This document shows, piece after piece, positions 1 through 55,544 of a stretch of DNA of 64,000 nt. The stretch covers positions 1,820,501-1,884,500 of the forward strand of contig WPIO01000057.1 in NCBI GenBank assembly GCA_009760855.2, read 5' to 3'. Every line of letters starts with the position of its first letter. Position 1 is the stretch's first letter. The DNA is from Cristatella mucedo. Taxonomy: Eukaryota; Bryozoa; Phylactolaemata; Cristatellidae. Under the pieces are notes generated by a model, which saw nothing but the letters and a program-made list of their open reading frames with translations, was not told the origin of the DNA and searched no databases. The translations under genes were made by a program, and so were the position numbers.

Positions 1-1189
1 GCCATACATTTAGCTTAAGGAATGTCCAACTGCTTAGGGAATGAGAAATGTTTTCAAGCTTCTAAGGCATAAGGAAATCGAAACGTTGTTAATATGGTAT
101 GAGCTAGATCAGGTAGATAATTATAGACCCTAAAGATATATTCAGATTCCCGAATTAATTGCATTGGTTCTTGAACGGTAATATTACCGGCGCAATCGTG
201 TACGCGGAATCACTCCTGAGTCTTCTAAAAGGCAGCAGCTGAGTTATAGGAGTTGTGCTGGAGGCTCTAAACCAGCAGCAATGTAGCCAGACTTCCGAGT
301 TGGTCATTGCCAAGGTGCTAAATGTGTATCAGATGCTGTATCCTACGACTGACATTGAACTAAGGTAACCCAACGTTCGACCCCGAGTTGCTCACCGTCT
401 ACAATGCTGTGCGATATACACATTGCTTCTTCGATGGGTGCACTTGTTTACTGTTGACAGATCGCAGTACGATCGCGTTCGAATTGTAATCCTTGGATTG
501 ATTCACCCTGAACAACAATAAAATCTCTCCTTCATCCGTAATTTCAGGACTTAAATTTTAGAAATATAAAGTTAGGAACAGAGCTTCTCCATTTGCTTCG
601 CCGGGTATATACATAAGAACAGACATCGAAGGCTCAGACGCTCATTACTAAGCCTCTCCCGATGCTCAAAATCTAGGGTGATGTGCTTGTTAACGTTTCT
701 CTTGTTACCACTAACAATTGTATCAGCCTTCTTACACAGCATATGTAGTGCCTAGAATGAGGTTGCGTCCTCTGAGGGCACTACACAAATGTGTTATTAC
801 TATTGAAATTAGTATTCCATTATTCTGAATAATTGCTTCACAGTTCAACCAGCCCTTTGAATTTCCTGCTTTCAGGCGACTGACTTTTGCAATGGCTATC
901 TCTCTACTTTGATGGTTTTCCACTCTAAAAACTGCTTTCTTCATGTCTGGGCTCTTAATAGGAACAATGATTAACACCGATAATTCAAGAACTGTCCCGT
1001 TCCAATATGATCTTTAACGATATACCTACCTAACTCATTTTTCACATCTGACTGTTTAGCTCCAAAATGTTGCCAAAACTCGAACTTTTCAGATGATTAT
1101 GCCACTGCAAGGCTAGTCATGCCAGACGTTTGTGATATGGTTTAGACTTCTGCCACTCACTACTTGCTACTCTTCATCCATGCACACAA
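1..1189. other. No recognisable feature
   Basis: Only short reading frames on both strands, none resembling a known family. Mixed-composition intergenic DNA with no clear repeat. It lies well downstream of the kinase gene's stop codon. Confidence 0.5.
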
Positions 1190-1490
1190 GGTGGATTGCA
1201 GCAAGTGCAAAATACTGAAGCCGTGCGAGTCTGTCGTGCAGTTTACGGTTACAACAGACCACTTCTCGCTGACCTGCACTAGCTATCCACAAAGAAGCTT
1301 ATCGAATTCAAGGTCCCCTTATTTAATTGTACACCTCTGCTTGCTTAGGTATAAGTACTCAAACTAATTATAAATCAGGCGTCCTAACGCCAGATCTTTA
1401 CACTCCAGCCGTCTAGCTTCGTCTCTAAACAACCTTAAGTGCTTTGGAGACCCTGCCTTTAGTTCGCGTGCTCCCAACAAATTAAACTTA
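1190..1490 (+). mobile_element. LINE-A relic (decayed 3' ORF segment)
   Basis: Decayed match to the LINE-A stretch that follows the reverse transcriptase. Recognisable remnants are the segments for 'TPLLADLH' near 1,260 and for 'FGDRAFSSYAP' near 1,440-1,480 (gagaccctgcctttag, gtgctccca). Stops and indels interrupt the frame. It is much more diverged than the copies at 27.6 and 45.5 kb, so it is an old insertion. Confidence 0.55.
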
Positions 1491-2790
1491 CTCTAAACTT
1501 ACCTAATGAGTTTCCCTCCATTTTGATTTAAAACTAAACTAAAAATTTGCATTATTCTCGCAGCATTTACTCGGTCCGTGTGCAGCAACCTTAAACGTTC
1601 CAATATATGATGATACTGAGCACGCCATCATTGACCGATTGACAGGCTTCACTTTCAACATATACAGTGATTGAAAAAAAATTAATATACTTTGATTGCC
1701 ATATAAATTAGCATTGTTTATGTTCAGCACATTAAAAGTGTACATGCAGGATCTCCCAGTGCAATTTCGACATGAAAAGGTCAGCTGTGCTACCCGGCAA
1801 CGAGTGCTTGCAGCTCTTGTAGGCAATCAGAAGTATGAATGACGACTGCACCCTCGAGCTACTAAGAAGAAGCAGTGTACAAGTATTGGTGGGCAGAACT
1901 TGATGACAAGATACCACCTGTCGACGAACCAGATGTCATCAAAAAACCTCGAGTAGTTCAAGACTGAGCAGGATACGCTAGACAAATGCATAGCGGCCAG
2001 CTGCTTATAGGATTATATTGAGAACCTCCATTGGCAAAATCCGTCACATCAAACGGCATGAGACCAGGAATCTCTGAATGAGGATCTCGGACTTCTAAAG
2101 TCCATTTTTTAGGCAGCCATCAAAGGGGACACAATCTCTGAGTATGCACGTGTCCACTAACTTGCTGAAAATCTGGCCACTGGTAATAAATCTCATCGTC
2201 GATCGATGAGAAACTCCCGAATTTGCACTTTTTTCAACAAATCTCTCAAAATTCGGCAGATCAAGTGATCATTCTTAAGTTTGATCTAGCACGCGTCGGC
2301 TCTGCTCCAGCACTGAGTCGGTCTCCCGTTGAATCCTGCTCGAAAGAACGAGAGAGACAAAGGCACGACTGTAGCTGCTTGGTCCGACCGTTGGGAGCTG
2401 GTTGCTACTTCGGCTGCATACCCACTCATATGTATACGCCCACGCAAGCAAGCTGTTGGCTGGCGACTAACGAAGATGCTAGTTATAAGCGATCAGTACG
2501 AACAAGTCACAGGTCACTGCACATCTAGCACACCTGCCTACATTTTGCATCAGCAGGAACGAGTTATCTCATTTGATAGCCCAATCGAGTACAAAGAACA
2601 AAAATATAAGCAGATGAAGCGAAGGACAAGTAAGGATTGAGCTTTCTTCCCTAAATGTTTGCATGTGTATGCACGGACATGCAATCCCGTGAGGTTGTGT
2701 CTCGTGGCTCACATACACGATGTGTGTTTACAAATTTGATTCAGGTACTATAGAATACAAATTTATTATTGCTCCTATAATAATTATTAT
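1491..2790. other. No recognisable feature
   Basis: Two overlapping plus-strand frames of about 100 codons (2,223-2,640) lack a recognisable domain, splice-site support or a codon pattern, so I do not call a gene. No repeat family was recognised. Confidence 0.4.
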
Positions 2791-2799
2791 TATTGTTGT

Positions 2800-3075
<276 letters not shown>

Positions 3076-3499
3076 GCGTATGCAGGCAACTAAGGATGTG
3101 TAAGGATACGAGCTAGTGTAAGTGGCTTGACCATGTGCATGGTTCAGAGACAAGCTCGAGCGTCCATAGAGGCTGCCACAACAAAAAGAAACAGGTCACT
3201 TCGAAGATGTATCCCCCTTCAAAGTACACAGCTAATTGCAAAAAGGCTCATTTACCTCGACATCACATTGTGGCCCTCGTGACTAAAAACAGTTACGCAG
3301 ATGCAAGCAAATTTTTAAGAATGACATGGCTTACTCTGAAAGTTTGAGCAAAAGTGCAGGTAATAAATCGTGTAACAGCTTAGGCTAGGGTAAAATCATA
3401 CGGTTGGCCAATAGCAGTGCATTCTGCAACATGGGTAGCTTTAAGCAAGCGTGATTAACACGTTGGCAACAAGACGGTTGCCCAGTAATGACATGATGC

Positions 3500-3650
3500 G
3501 TGGGCCCGTTGGTTAAGGTGCTCGCCCCGACCAAAATCTAGCCGAGGATATGGGCTCCAGCAAGCCCGTGGCATATGTGAAGGGCCTGAATAGAGATCAG
3601 GTTCTCTTAGGGGGCTATACAAATGAATTATATATATATATATATATTAT
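3500..3650 (+). mobile_element. SINE-B copy (tRNA-derived)
   Basis: A tRNA-like 5' part ('ttggttaaggtgctcgcccc', then 'gggctccagcaagcccgtgg' in place of a B box) is followed by 'gaagggcctgaatagag...ttagggggctatacaaatga' and an AT tail. The order is the same as in the copy at 24,703. The end grades into the AT/GATA repeats that follow. Confidence 0.6.
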
Positions 3651-3798
3651 TTATAAATATTTATGTACCTATTTGTATATATATATTATATAATATAAAT
3701 ATATGTATGTGTATATATATATATATATATATATACAAATAGGTACATCAATATTTATGATACAATACTTCTGTATATAGGTATATAGACTGACAGAC

Positions 3799-3849
<51 letters not shown>

Positions 3850-3900
3850 AAGACAGTCGGATGGACGGACTGGCAGATAGATAGATACATCAATAGATAT
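3629..3900 (+). repeat. AT-rich and (GATA)n microsatellites
   Basis: Tracts of alternating AT occur around 3,630-3,740. A run of about 12 GATA units follows at 3,797-3,848. 'acaaataggtaca' near 3,735 is the reverse complement of 'tgtacctatttgt' near 3,664, giving a small inverted repeat around the AT block. These probably arose by slippage from the A/T-rich tail of the preceding SINE. Confidence 0.9.
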
Positions 3901-3916
3901 ATCAATAGATTATATT

Positions 3917-4380
3917 CTCCCCAATCATGCTAAGTATCGTTCGACCTGCTTTTCGGAATGTAAGTACTTAACTATACCTCGCGAAAACCTCAAATCATTT
4001 GGAGAATGTGCCTTTAGATCGTATGCTCCCAAAGCCTGGAACTCACTCCCGACTTGCGTCACTACATCTCCTGACTTGTCCACATTTAAAAGAAATTAAA
4101 AACGCTTATCTGAATAACAGCATTTGGTGGGTCCCTGTGATTCGTCCTTTATGTGCTTACGAGTGCTGACACTGCTGCATGCTGCTACTAACCACACTTG
4201 CATGCTGACCCTATGCATGTCATCCCTAACGATGTTATGTTGTTTTTCTCTAGCATGATACCATTCACCACTCGACCGTGTTTTCTGTGTAGCAAATGTA
4301 AAGTGCCTAGAAAGAGATTGAGTACTCTGGGGGTTCTTAATCGGGCGTATTCTTGTTATCATTACTATACAAATATATAT
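3917..4380 (+). mobile_element. LINE-A 3' end, 5'-truncated
   Basis: This carries the end of the LINE-A ORF (remnants of 'SYAPKAWNSLPT'), the 3' UTR with 'gctgacactg...gcatgctgcta', and the terminal hairpin segment 'aaagtgcctagaaagagattgagt'. It ends near an ATTACT-type tail. The frame is interrupted. It is a dead, 5'-truncated insertion. Confidence 0.8.
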
Positions 4381-5021
4381 ATATATATATATCCACACAC
4401 ACATAAAGTAAAAACTCTTTAGGGAAATAGTCGATATCGGATGTATCATACATATGATTAGGCTTACAGGAGTGCGAGTATGAGTGCGAGAGAGTTGTAG
4501 CATTGCGAATCCACAAATGAAATGCAGAATGTAGGCAGTAAACTGTTGATCAGTCGGTACATGGCACAGTATCTTCGGAAGCATACTGGAGAGAAATTAC
4601 TGTCCTTTACTGCCATATCAGTGGTTCCACGGAAGATGCAGCAATACTTCTACAGTTCAACACAGGTACCCTTCATGTGCTTTGATGCCGCTCACACTAT
4701 GTAGTTGCACGATGACTAGATCTTGCTGCACTTGTCAGCTGCACTTTTTGACCGAAAGCACTGACTAATGACACAAGTCCTCTTCATTTGTGGTACGTAG
4801 TATTTCTGCTCTTTGAGCCACGGATACAACCAGCTCAGTGACAGTGGTTATCAAATAGTATAAGATTTGCCACCAAGTTGCAGCTTGTCACATCACTTTT
4901 CCTCTTATTATATGAGGCTCAACAAATTATGCATAAAACGAATTAGCAGGCTAGAATATTTAATGAATGACAGACAGAAATGTCCATTTTATAAATCGTA
5001 ATGCACATACAGTGATTATAA
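4381..5021. other. No recognisable feature
   Basis: Contains an AT microsatellite around 4,371-4,392 that continues the tail of the upstream LINE-A copy. I see nothing else that can be assigned. Confidence 0.4.
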
Positions 5022-5454
5022 TACACTGCCTTCCAAAAATTCTATGCACTTGGTCCAGTGATCTGAGTTAATCGGTTGTTGCTAATGCCGGTATTCGCGT
5101 AAGTCATTAAGCTGCACTTATCATAAAGTGAATCAATCTCCCAATACAATGTTGGCCTTAGCCACAGTTTGCAAAGCTTGGCTTAGTAACAATATTCGCC
5201 AGCAACCGAGTCAACGTCTCCGACGTAAACGTTGGCATGGATGGTCACGTGACTATTCTACACCTCTTATTAGAGGCCATCCAAGGCAAAAGCTGTGCTG
5301 GCCGGTTTCGTTGCCAACGACGCCTCGGCCAATGATGAGCTAAGGTACCCAGATGTCTCCTTGACTTGTTGGGCCAGCTTGCTCAACATTGAAGTTGGTA
5401 TGAAACCAGACCACACCCTCAGTTGCACAATTTTCTGAAGGTGCAAGAGCAGTT

Positions 5455-5727
5455 TTGATTCAGCTAGACGGCGATGGCCATTCAAACCGAGAAATCGGGA
5501 GGTGGCTGAATATCTCAGCAGGAACTGTTAGGAATATTGTTAGGAAACATCTGGGCTATGGTATCCCAGAAGCACTGCTACGCTCGGGTAACCCTCGAGT
5601 AACTTCTCCGAGAGAGGACAGGCTCCTCAAAAGTATTTCTCTAAAGGACATATCTGTCACTGCTAAGATGCACTTACAGTCTCTTCCAAGCTATCAAAAC
5701 GGTCGTAAGCCAAAATACCGCGAGTAG
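5455..5727 (+). pseudogene. Tc1-like transposase, N-terminal DNA-binding fragment
   Basis: This open stretch of about 90 residues contains 'GHSNREIGRWLNISAGTVR', a typical helix-turn-helix of Tc1 transposases, followed by 'RVTSPREDRLL', the usual linker to the second DNA-binding subdomain. The catalytic DDE part is only present as broken pieces downstream (to about 6,300). It is a fragment of a transposase, not a host gene. Confidence 0.85.
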
Positions 5728-6150
5728 ATGGTTTAACGAACGAGAAGTGAATGCACGGGTAGCCAAGCGCAAGCCGATTTCGACTGTGCAGTGCAAACAA
5801 AGTTAAATTTTGGTCGCAGGCACCAGCGTTCACAGTGGAGCAGAGTGCCGAGGATTGGTGAGTTCAATGTAAATCTCGTTTGCCGTGACAAAAGAGAAAT
5901 TATATCGACCGTCGACTAAATAAAACGTGCAAATACAATTGTCCGTATAAGAATGTGAAATTCGGTGATGAAAGTGTAACAGTAATGGTGTAGCCTCTCA
6001 ACAATCGGTGCAGTGCGTCTGCACGGGATTCAAAGAATAATGAATCCGAATGTCTTAACTTGACATAGTGCAGAGTATTGGCTTTCCATCTGCTTAAGCT
6101 CTCTATGAGCTCGATTTCTATCTGCTCATAACACCGATCTGAAGCACCCT

Positions 6151-6174
6151 GCTGCTGCTGCTGCTGCTGCTGCT
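6151..6174 (+). repeat. (CTG)8 tract
   Basis: Eight uninterrupted CTG units lie inside the Tc1-like element. The tract is not part of Tc1 consensus structure, so it probably expanded after insertion. Confidence 0.9.
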
Positions 6175-6379
6175 GGGGCGGTTAAAGAGTTTTTTACGAA
6201 CCCTCAGGCTACGACTTTCAGGCAGTTGCGGTTATTCAGTAGACAACCGAAATCCCGGACTTGAACCCGATAGAAGATCTGTGGGAGCAAGCCGATCAAA
6301 AGATTCAGAGTTCTCCGGTGCATCATACCTCATGAGTTCGATCAAAGTTTGGAAGGATTGTGGGAGTCAATTCCTCTAA

Positions 6380-6450
6380 CAATAATAAAAATAATAATGC
6401 ACTTGATAAAGTGCCCTCAGAGAACTCAATCTCTTTCTGTGCCAGAAGCT
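6380..6450 (-). mobile_element. LINE-A 3' tail only
   Basis: About 70 bp matching the LINE-A terminal hairpin in reverse orientation ('aataataatgcacttgataaagtgccctcagagaactcaatctc', in parts). It sits inside the Tc1-like element and is an extreme 5' truncation, younger than its host transposon. Confidence 0.8.
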
Positions 6451-6597
6451 CATGGGGTCAATGTCAAAACAATTGGGTGAAATTGCACACAAGTAGTAAT
6501 GACAACTGCTTCAGAGTTAGATCCGATTTTAATCTTGTATGATTTGAGTACAAAAATATGCTGGTAACAGGTGCTCAGAAATTTTTGGAGCTCAGTG

Positions 6598-7755
6598 TAC
6601 AGGGAAGATGCTTTAATAGAGGTTCAAATGCACCAACAAATTTAGAAAGACATCCTTTCGTATGCTGGCACGATGACAGCTGCCATTAAACTCTCGAGGA
6701 TTCCAAAGGCATCTCAGATGCCGAGGTTAAATTCCGGTTTAGCTAGGATGGTGGTACATTGACACGCTGACCACACAGATAGTAGTTCTGCCACCGAAGG
6801 AAATCTGCAGGCCAGTGCAAAAAGCAAGCAAGCCAAGGATGGTCACAGCCAATAGCAATGCCTAATGAGGCTTGATAAAACGATCTGTAACAGGTGGCCT
6901 GGGCAAGTTGAAGACGTGGTGTTGGTGATGCTGGCAGAGGTGGCGCGAAAGAAAACTCTCACGTGCTGCCGACTGTGGCACATGCTTTCCAACCTTTCGG
7001 AGCTGCTACTTCTGTGCTTCTCACTTCCTCGACGGAACTCGTGACTCGATTAGGTTTCTTATTTACTCTTAGCTGCATGAGATTTGAGCTTTAACTGAGC
7101 AGTAAAAAACTCTCCAGTGAAGTTATACCTGCGCTGCCCTTATGGCTTTGTAGAGTCACAGACAAAGACACATTTCAATAACATGGTTGTGTACTTACTG
7201 CTTTAGCAGCTCTCGGTGTCTGTCGAGTCACTGAATGTCACACCCAACATCTCACTGTCCAAGCATTGGCGACGCAAAGCCACGACTGAATGTGTGGCAG
7301 TCGGGGGGGGGGGGGATAGACCAAACCACTTTGCCCCTCCCTCACTGCCCCCCGTCCTATTTACATAGCTTCAGTGCCACTCACTGCTCCAGTGACCTTC
7401 TCTCTGCTGTGCCCCTAACCCTAATTTTCCAAAACTCCGACCATTAACCACACGCACCACTCCCTGACAGCCTATGTGCTACTGAAAGAGCAATACATGC
7501 TACCACGTGTTAGAGGAGCCCATCCTTCCGATTCTGCATTAATCGTCGGGGCGAGACTTTCTTCAGCGACAGCAGGAAACACTCACGTGCCACAGCCACT
7601 GCAGCGGCACTGTCGGTGGGCTCCGCAGGCCGGCCGGCGCACGTGACCGTGCCAGGAGCAGCAGCTAGGCAAACGCTCGATCTGGAGATGCAGACGTGGA
7701 GGCGAGCGGTGAGGCAGAGCGGCGCTCAGAGGCGGCAGCGCTCGGCGGCGGCGGC
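6598..7755. other. 3' flank of the kinase gene
   Basis: Downstream of the minus-strand stop codon at 7,756. It should hold the 3' UTR. I saw no convincing AATAAA on the minus strand close to the stop; an ATTAAA-like site occurs near 6,611. A run of G lies near 7,303-7,315. No other gene is supported. Confidence 0.45.
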
Positions 7756-51758
<44,003 letters not shown>

Positions 51759-52300
51759 CCTCACCGATCACGTCTCCGATGGCGCTCAACCTCGAGCCTA
51801 CCCGATGAAGCTACGACAATATAGTGCAGGTCGGCAGAGGATACGGATCTCCCGTGCTGCAGTGTCGGCCAGCAGCACGGGTAGAGCAGCTGCCGGCGTT
51901 TCCGTATGCTGTACAAAAATTTTTATCCTCACAGGTACGAGGCAAAGGCTCGGCGATCCTCTTGAAAGCGACTACCGGCCGTAATACTCATTACACGATC
52001 GAAGGCAAGACGGAAATGACAAGTTTGGGGAAACACCTAGTTACCTGCCCCTGCGGATAGCTCGAGCTGGTCTATGTTTACACTTTAAACATTTCATGAG
52101 TATCCTTTATTTAATTTTTCACAGCTGGAAATGTATTTATTTAATAAATTCTACTTCCGTGCTTAATAACTGTTCTAGAAATAGGGTCTCCACTTTGTTG
52201 TCTCGAGTACGCACGCCAACAGGAGACACGCGCACCCGAGCATTTCCGCCAACCATGTTACCCTTACTAGATACGCTTCAGGATGCCCGTTCTTCGTAGT
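51759..52300 (-). other. 5' flank / probable 5' UTR of the kinase gene
   Basis: Upstream of the start codon on the minus strand. A stretch of mixed GC (51,759-52,060) could hold the 5' UTR and a promoter without a clear TATA box. No intron acceptor is obvious just before the ATG. A 78-codon plus-strand frame at 51,824 has no recognised domain. Confidence 0.35.
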
Positions 52301-53083
52301 TGATGTGCCTCTATCCTATTAATTAACAAAGACGTACACATACCCGAGCAAGGATTTCAAGTTTAGTGCATGCCAACGTACATTGACCTTTTTAAAATAG
52401 TATTCATACTATTGGTTTAAAAAATAATATTTACCATTTAGGGTGTGGAAATTGTTGCTGCCACCTTTTAGAACTTACTAAAGGGCTAATGATATATGGT
52501 GATTATAACTAATGATTATAACTCTGCCGCGGTTTGTGACGATCAAATCAATGCAATTTTAAAGAAATTAGAATTTTATCTCCGGGTCACCTCAAAGGCT
52601 GGTCATCAGGCAGTTAATTAAGGCGGGTGACTTCTTCTACAGAAGGTTATTCTACAGAATAGGGATTATCCTGGCACTTTTCTGAGACTAAGACTGAGTG
52701 AATAGCAATATTTTGTATGTCCTAGATGTCGCAGTCTCTACGTTCAAGTATGTCTCAAAAATCTTGGTTAGTACGGCTCGTCTATCCCACTCAACAACGA
52801 AAAACCCTGTAAGCCTATTTTAATTAAACCTCCAGGTAATGGCTGCCATCGAATTCTAATATCTCGGTGACCTATGTTTTATTAGGAATGTTTATAAATT
52901 ATTTAAAAGCACGTTGTTCGCAGATACAAAAGCCAATTTTTCATTAGTTACTACATCCTCTATAGAAATGTCCATACTTCGGTACAGCCTGAGCGATGAA
53001 TACGATCTTTGACTAATATTGATACTTTAGAAGTATTGTTTGCAATAAACCACTGTAGGTTCGGGTTCTAATGACATCATAAT
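52301..53083. other. No recognisable feature
   Basis: AT-rich, unique-looking sequence without a supported gene or repeat. Confidence 0.4.
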
Positions 53084-53178
53084 TGGGTACCAGTTTCAGC
53101 CTCTTCATGCCGTCAGGTCCTGCATGGACAAAAATTAACTGTTCTATTCCTCCGCTTAAAGACAGTTGGCGACCGAAG
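53084..53178 (+). mobile_element. LINE-B, left part of a copy split by an LTR
   Basis: 'ccagtttcagcctcttcatg', 'ggtcctgcatggacaaaaat' and 'cctccgcttaaagacagttg' follow LINE-B. It breaks at 'ggcgaccgaag' and resumes at 53,954. Confidence 0.85.
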
Positions 53179-53953
53179 TGCACTGGTGCAGCTCTCAGCT
53201 TAGCCGCGATGGGAGTCCTTGCCTTGGGGGGTCGACTAGGGCGCCTAGCACAGACCCAGCTCCTGACTCACCTAGCTCAGGTTAGAATGGAGCTTTATGC
53301 AGGCGATGCGGTTAGGAGATGGAGTGACTAACGTGGTTGTCTTAGCGGGTTCGACTTGGATACCTAGTACAGGCCCGGCCCCTGGTCTACCTGCTAAAGT
53401 TAGAATGAAGCCTGATGCAGACGTTGCGGTCAGGATGTGCACCGACTAATATGCTGAAGTAGAAATAGCAGCGGCGCGCGAGGTCAGGAGTTGAAAGGAG
53501 AGAGAATATAATGAGACGAGTGACAGAGCGGGGAGACAGCTTGGGTAGTCGAGCAGAGACTACGCCCCGAGAGCACGAGAGACGAACGTACGGCGACGAA
53601 CAGCTAAGTGTAACTTAGACTGCGCAGTTGTGTTCTGCCGGCTATTCAGTTTAGCTTCCCGTATCTTGGGTTGCTGTAGCGACCCGCCTTCGGGGTTGGG
53701 ACAATCACTAGCGACGCGCGCATAGGATAATTAATTATACTCGGGCTTCGGGGGTTCGCGAAGTTAACTCCGTCGGTCCGGTGCGTGCCGCGTAAAGCGC
53801 TTGCGCCGGCACGTAACCGCTACTAACAGGCCCACGATAAACTGTTGCTTTCGGCACCCAGTTGTGGCCGCCTGTGTTTTAACCACACCGCAGCGCTGCA
53901 TCGCACAGTCCACCGGTAGGGAGCCGGGGGACGACCTTCTCTGCGCGGTTACA
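53179..53953. mobile_element. Solo LTR
   Basis: 775-bp GC-rich insert starting TGCACTGG and ending GGTTACA (TG...CA), flanked by identical GAAG (53,175-53,178 and 53,954-53,957). The empty site is read directly from other LINE-B copies ('gcgacagaagctttagctct'). Two roughly 110-bp direct repeats lie inside (from about 53,231 and 53,350, offset 119), like U3 enhancer repeats. No coding sequence is present, as expected for an LTR left after recombination. Orientation and superfamily cannot be fixed; a 4-bp duplication occurs in several LTR groups. Confidence 0.75.
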
Positions 53954-54283
53954 GAAGCTTTAGCTCTGCAGGTCCTAGATTGTGGAACTCGCTTGCACAA
54001 TTCATACGCCACGACAACAACTCTCCTGCTGCCGATATGGCTCATTCTTTTCAGCGGTCCTGAGCTGCTACTTCTATTCTACTCACTACCTCAACTGCTC
54101 TCCTGACTCTGCTATGCTTCCCACTTTCTCTTTGTTGCGTGAGATGAAGTGTGTTGGCTACCGAATGCGTACCGAAAGCCGCTTAGGCTGTGAGTGTGCT
54201 ATACAAAACTCTCTTGCGTAACACCCACATAGTCTGTATGGCTTTGTGGAGCTACAGACGGAGATACATTACATTACATTACA
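53954..54283 (+). mobile_element. LINE-B 3' end, right part
   Basis: From 'gaagctttagctctgcaggt' through the ORF end ('ctgctacttctattctactc') and the 3' UTR ('ggctaccgaatgcgtaccga') to the tail 'gatacattacattacattac'. It shows the family's CATTA-type 3' repeat clearly. Confidence 0.9.
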
Positions 54284-54289
54284 ACAAGC

Positions 54290-55540
54290 CAACTACCTAC
54301 TGGTGTAGCAAGTAAAATTGTTAGTTCTACTTTCATATTTAACGCTCATAAATGTTATTTAAATAGTCCTTGGCAGCAATCATACGATTTTTGAGACTTT
54401 AGTTCCAAGGCAATATATTTCGAAATTTTATATTACTGCTGTGACGCTTTCATTTTTATTTGCCATTACTTCAGTTATTTTGTTGCTGACAGTATTAATT
54501 TTGCTTGAAACAGCAAACTTAGTAGGTAGGGGATTATCATCAGAAATGATGCTAATATAAACAAGAGTTTAGAGAGCCCTACAAAAACATAATCTCTATC
54601 CTGGCACTTTCAAGTCGCAGCCATAGAAGCAATCAGCAGGGCTAAATAGGTAAAAAATGTATGGGATTTTCCCGTGATTACCGCAGTGGAATAGTTCAAG
54701 GGTTAGAAAAGAAATTTTCATAACCATTTGTCACTAAAGAGACCGAATTTGCATTGTCAAAGTCTATGACTGATTTGATTGGAACTGTTAGTGCTCTCAG
54801 CAATGCCATTAAGATTTGAGTATTTTGTGAAACTGCCGTTCATCTCTTGCAGGTATCCTTTAATTGCACAATCCGTTCCACTAACTAGATCGCTAACATT
54901 AGCAATCTTTTTGAAAGTCATTCCAAACTTCTACCATATTATAAATCTCTGTCCGTTCTAAAGCAGCTCGAGTACGCTTCATTCTTTACTCACTAAATGC
55001 AAAAGCTGATTCTGCATGTTGCAGGTTGATTCTGCAGGTTGGAACGTTGCATTTTATCAACAACCATACGATTATTTTTCAATTACACCGTAAAAAAGCC
55101 AAGAAAGAGAAAATTCCCTCTGAGTGTTCTACACAAATGAATTACTTTTATTATTATTAATACTGCAATCTCGTTACTAACTAACGTTGAACCTATTGGA
55201 CTGCATTTTTACTAGCTATATTCAAGGTGCCTAGCATTGCCAAATTAAGCTTTTTGACGACCTATTTGTATATTTCTAAGAGCAATATAAATATCCACTA
55301 TGCTATAACATTATGCTTTTTCTCTGAGAAATAACCAAGTTAAAGGCAACTATTTGAGAAAATCTAATATGCCGCTGTACAACATGACCCTACGGTTATC
55401 TGCAGTTCGGTTAGTTGGGTAATAATTTACCAACGCAATGTTAGGTCCAGAGGATTCCATAACGCCTTTTTTAGTGAGCTATCAACCAAAGTCAGATGTG
55501 CTTGCTATATTTTTGAATCACACCAAGCATCGCTGCTTGA
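54290..55540. other. No recognisable feature
   Basis: AT-rich, with many stops on all frames. 'atctctatcctggcacttt' near 54,590 resembles 'gggattatcctggcactttt' near 52,662, so a diverged repeat may be shared, but I cannot assign it. Confidence 0.35.
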
Positions 55541-55544
55541 TATC

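Larger units (their letters stand above)
5024..6597 (+). mobile_element. Degenerate Tc1-like DNA transposon
   Basis: Terminal inverted repeats are visible: CACTGCCTTCCAAAAATTC at the left, and the reverse complement of the right end reads CACTGAGCTCCAAAAATTTC. Both ends sit next to TA, the target duplicated by Tc1/mariner elements. Inside are remnants of a transposase helix-turn-helix region (5,455-5,730) and, near 6,270-6,300, the signature 'DLNPIEDLWEQ' that lies around the last acidic residue of Tc1-type DDE transposases. Frameshifts and stops break the ORF. A (CTG)n tract and a LINE-A tail have been added inside. It is long dead. Confidence 0.85.

Noticed and set aside
2223-2640. Two overlapping plus-strand frames of about 100 codons
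   Set aside because: No domain, no splice support, no neighbouring exons and no codon pattern.
5455-5727. A small host DNA-binding protein
   Set aside because: The helix-turn-helix and linker are those of a Tc1 transposase, and the fragment lies between Tc1-type inverted ends flanked by TA.
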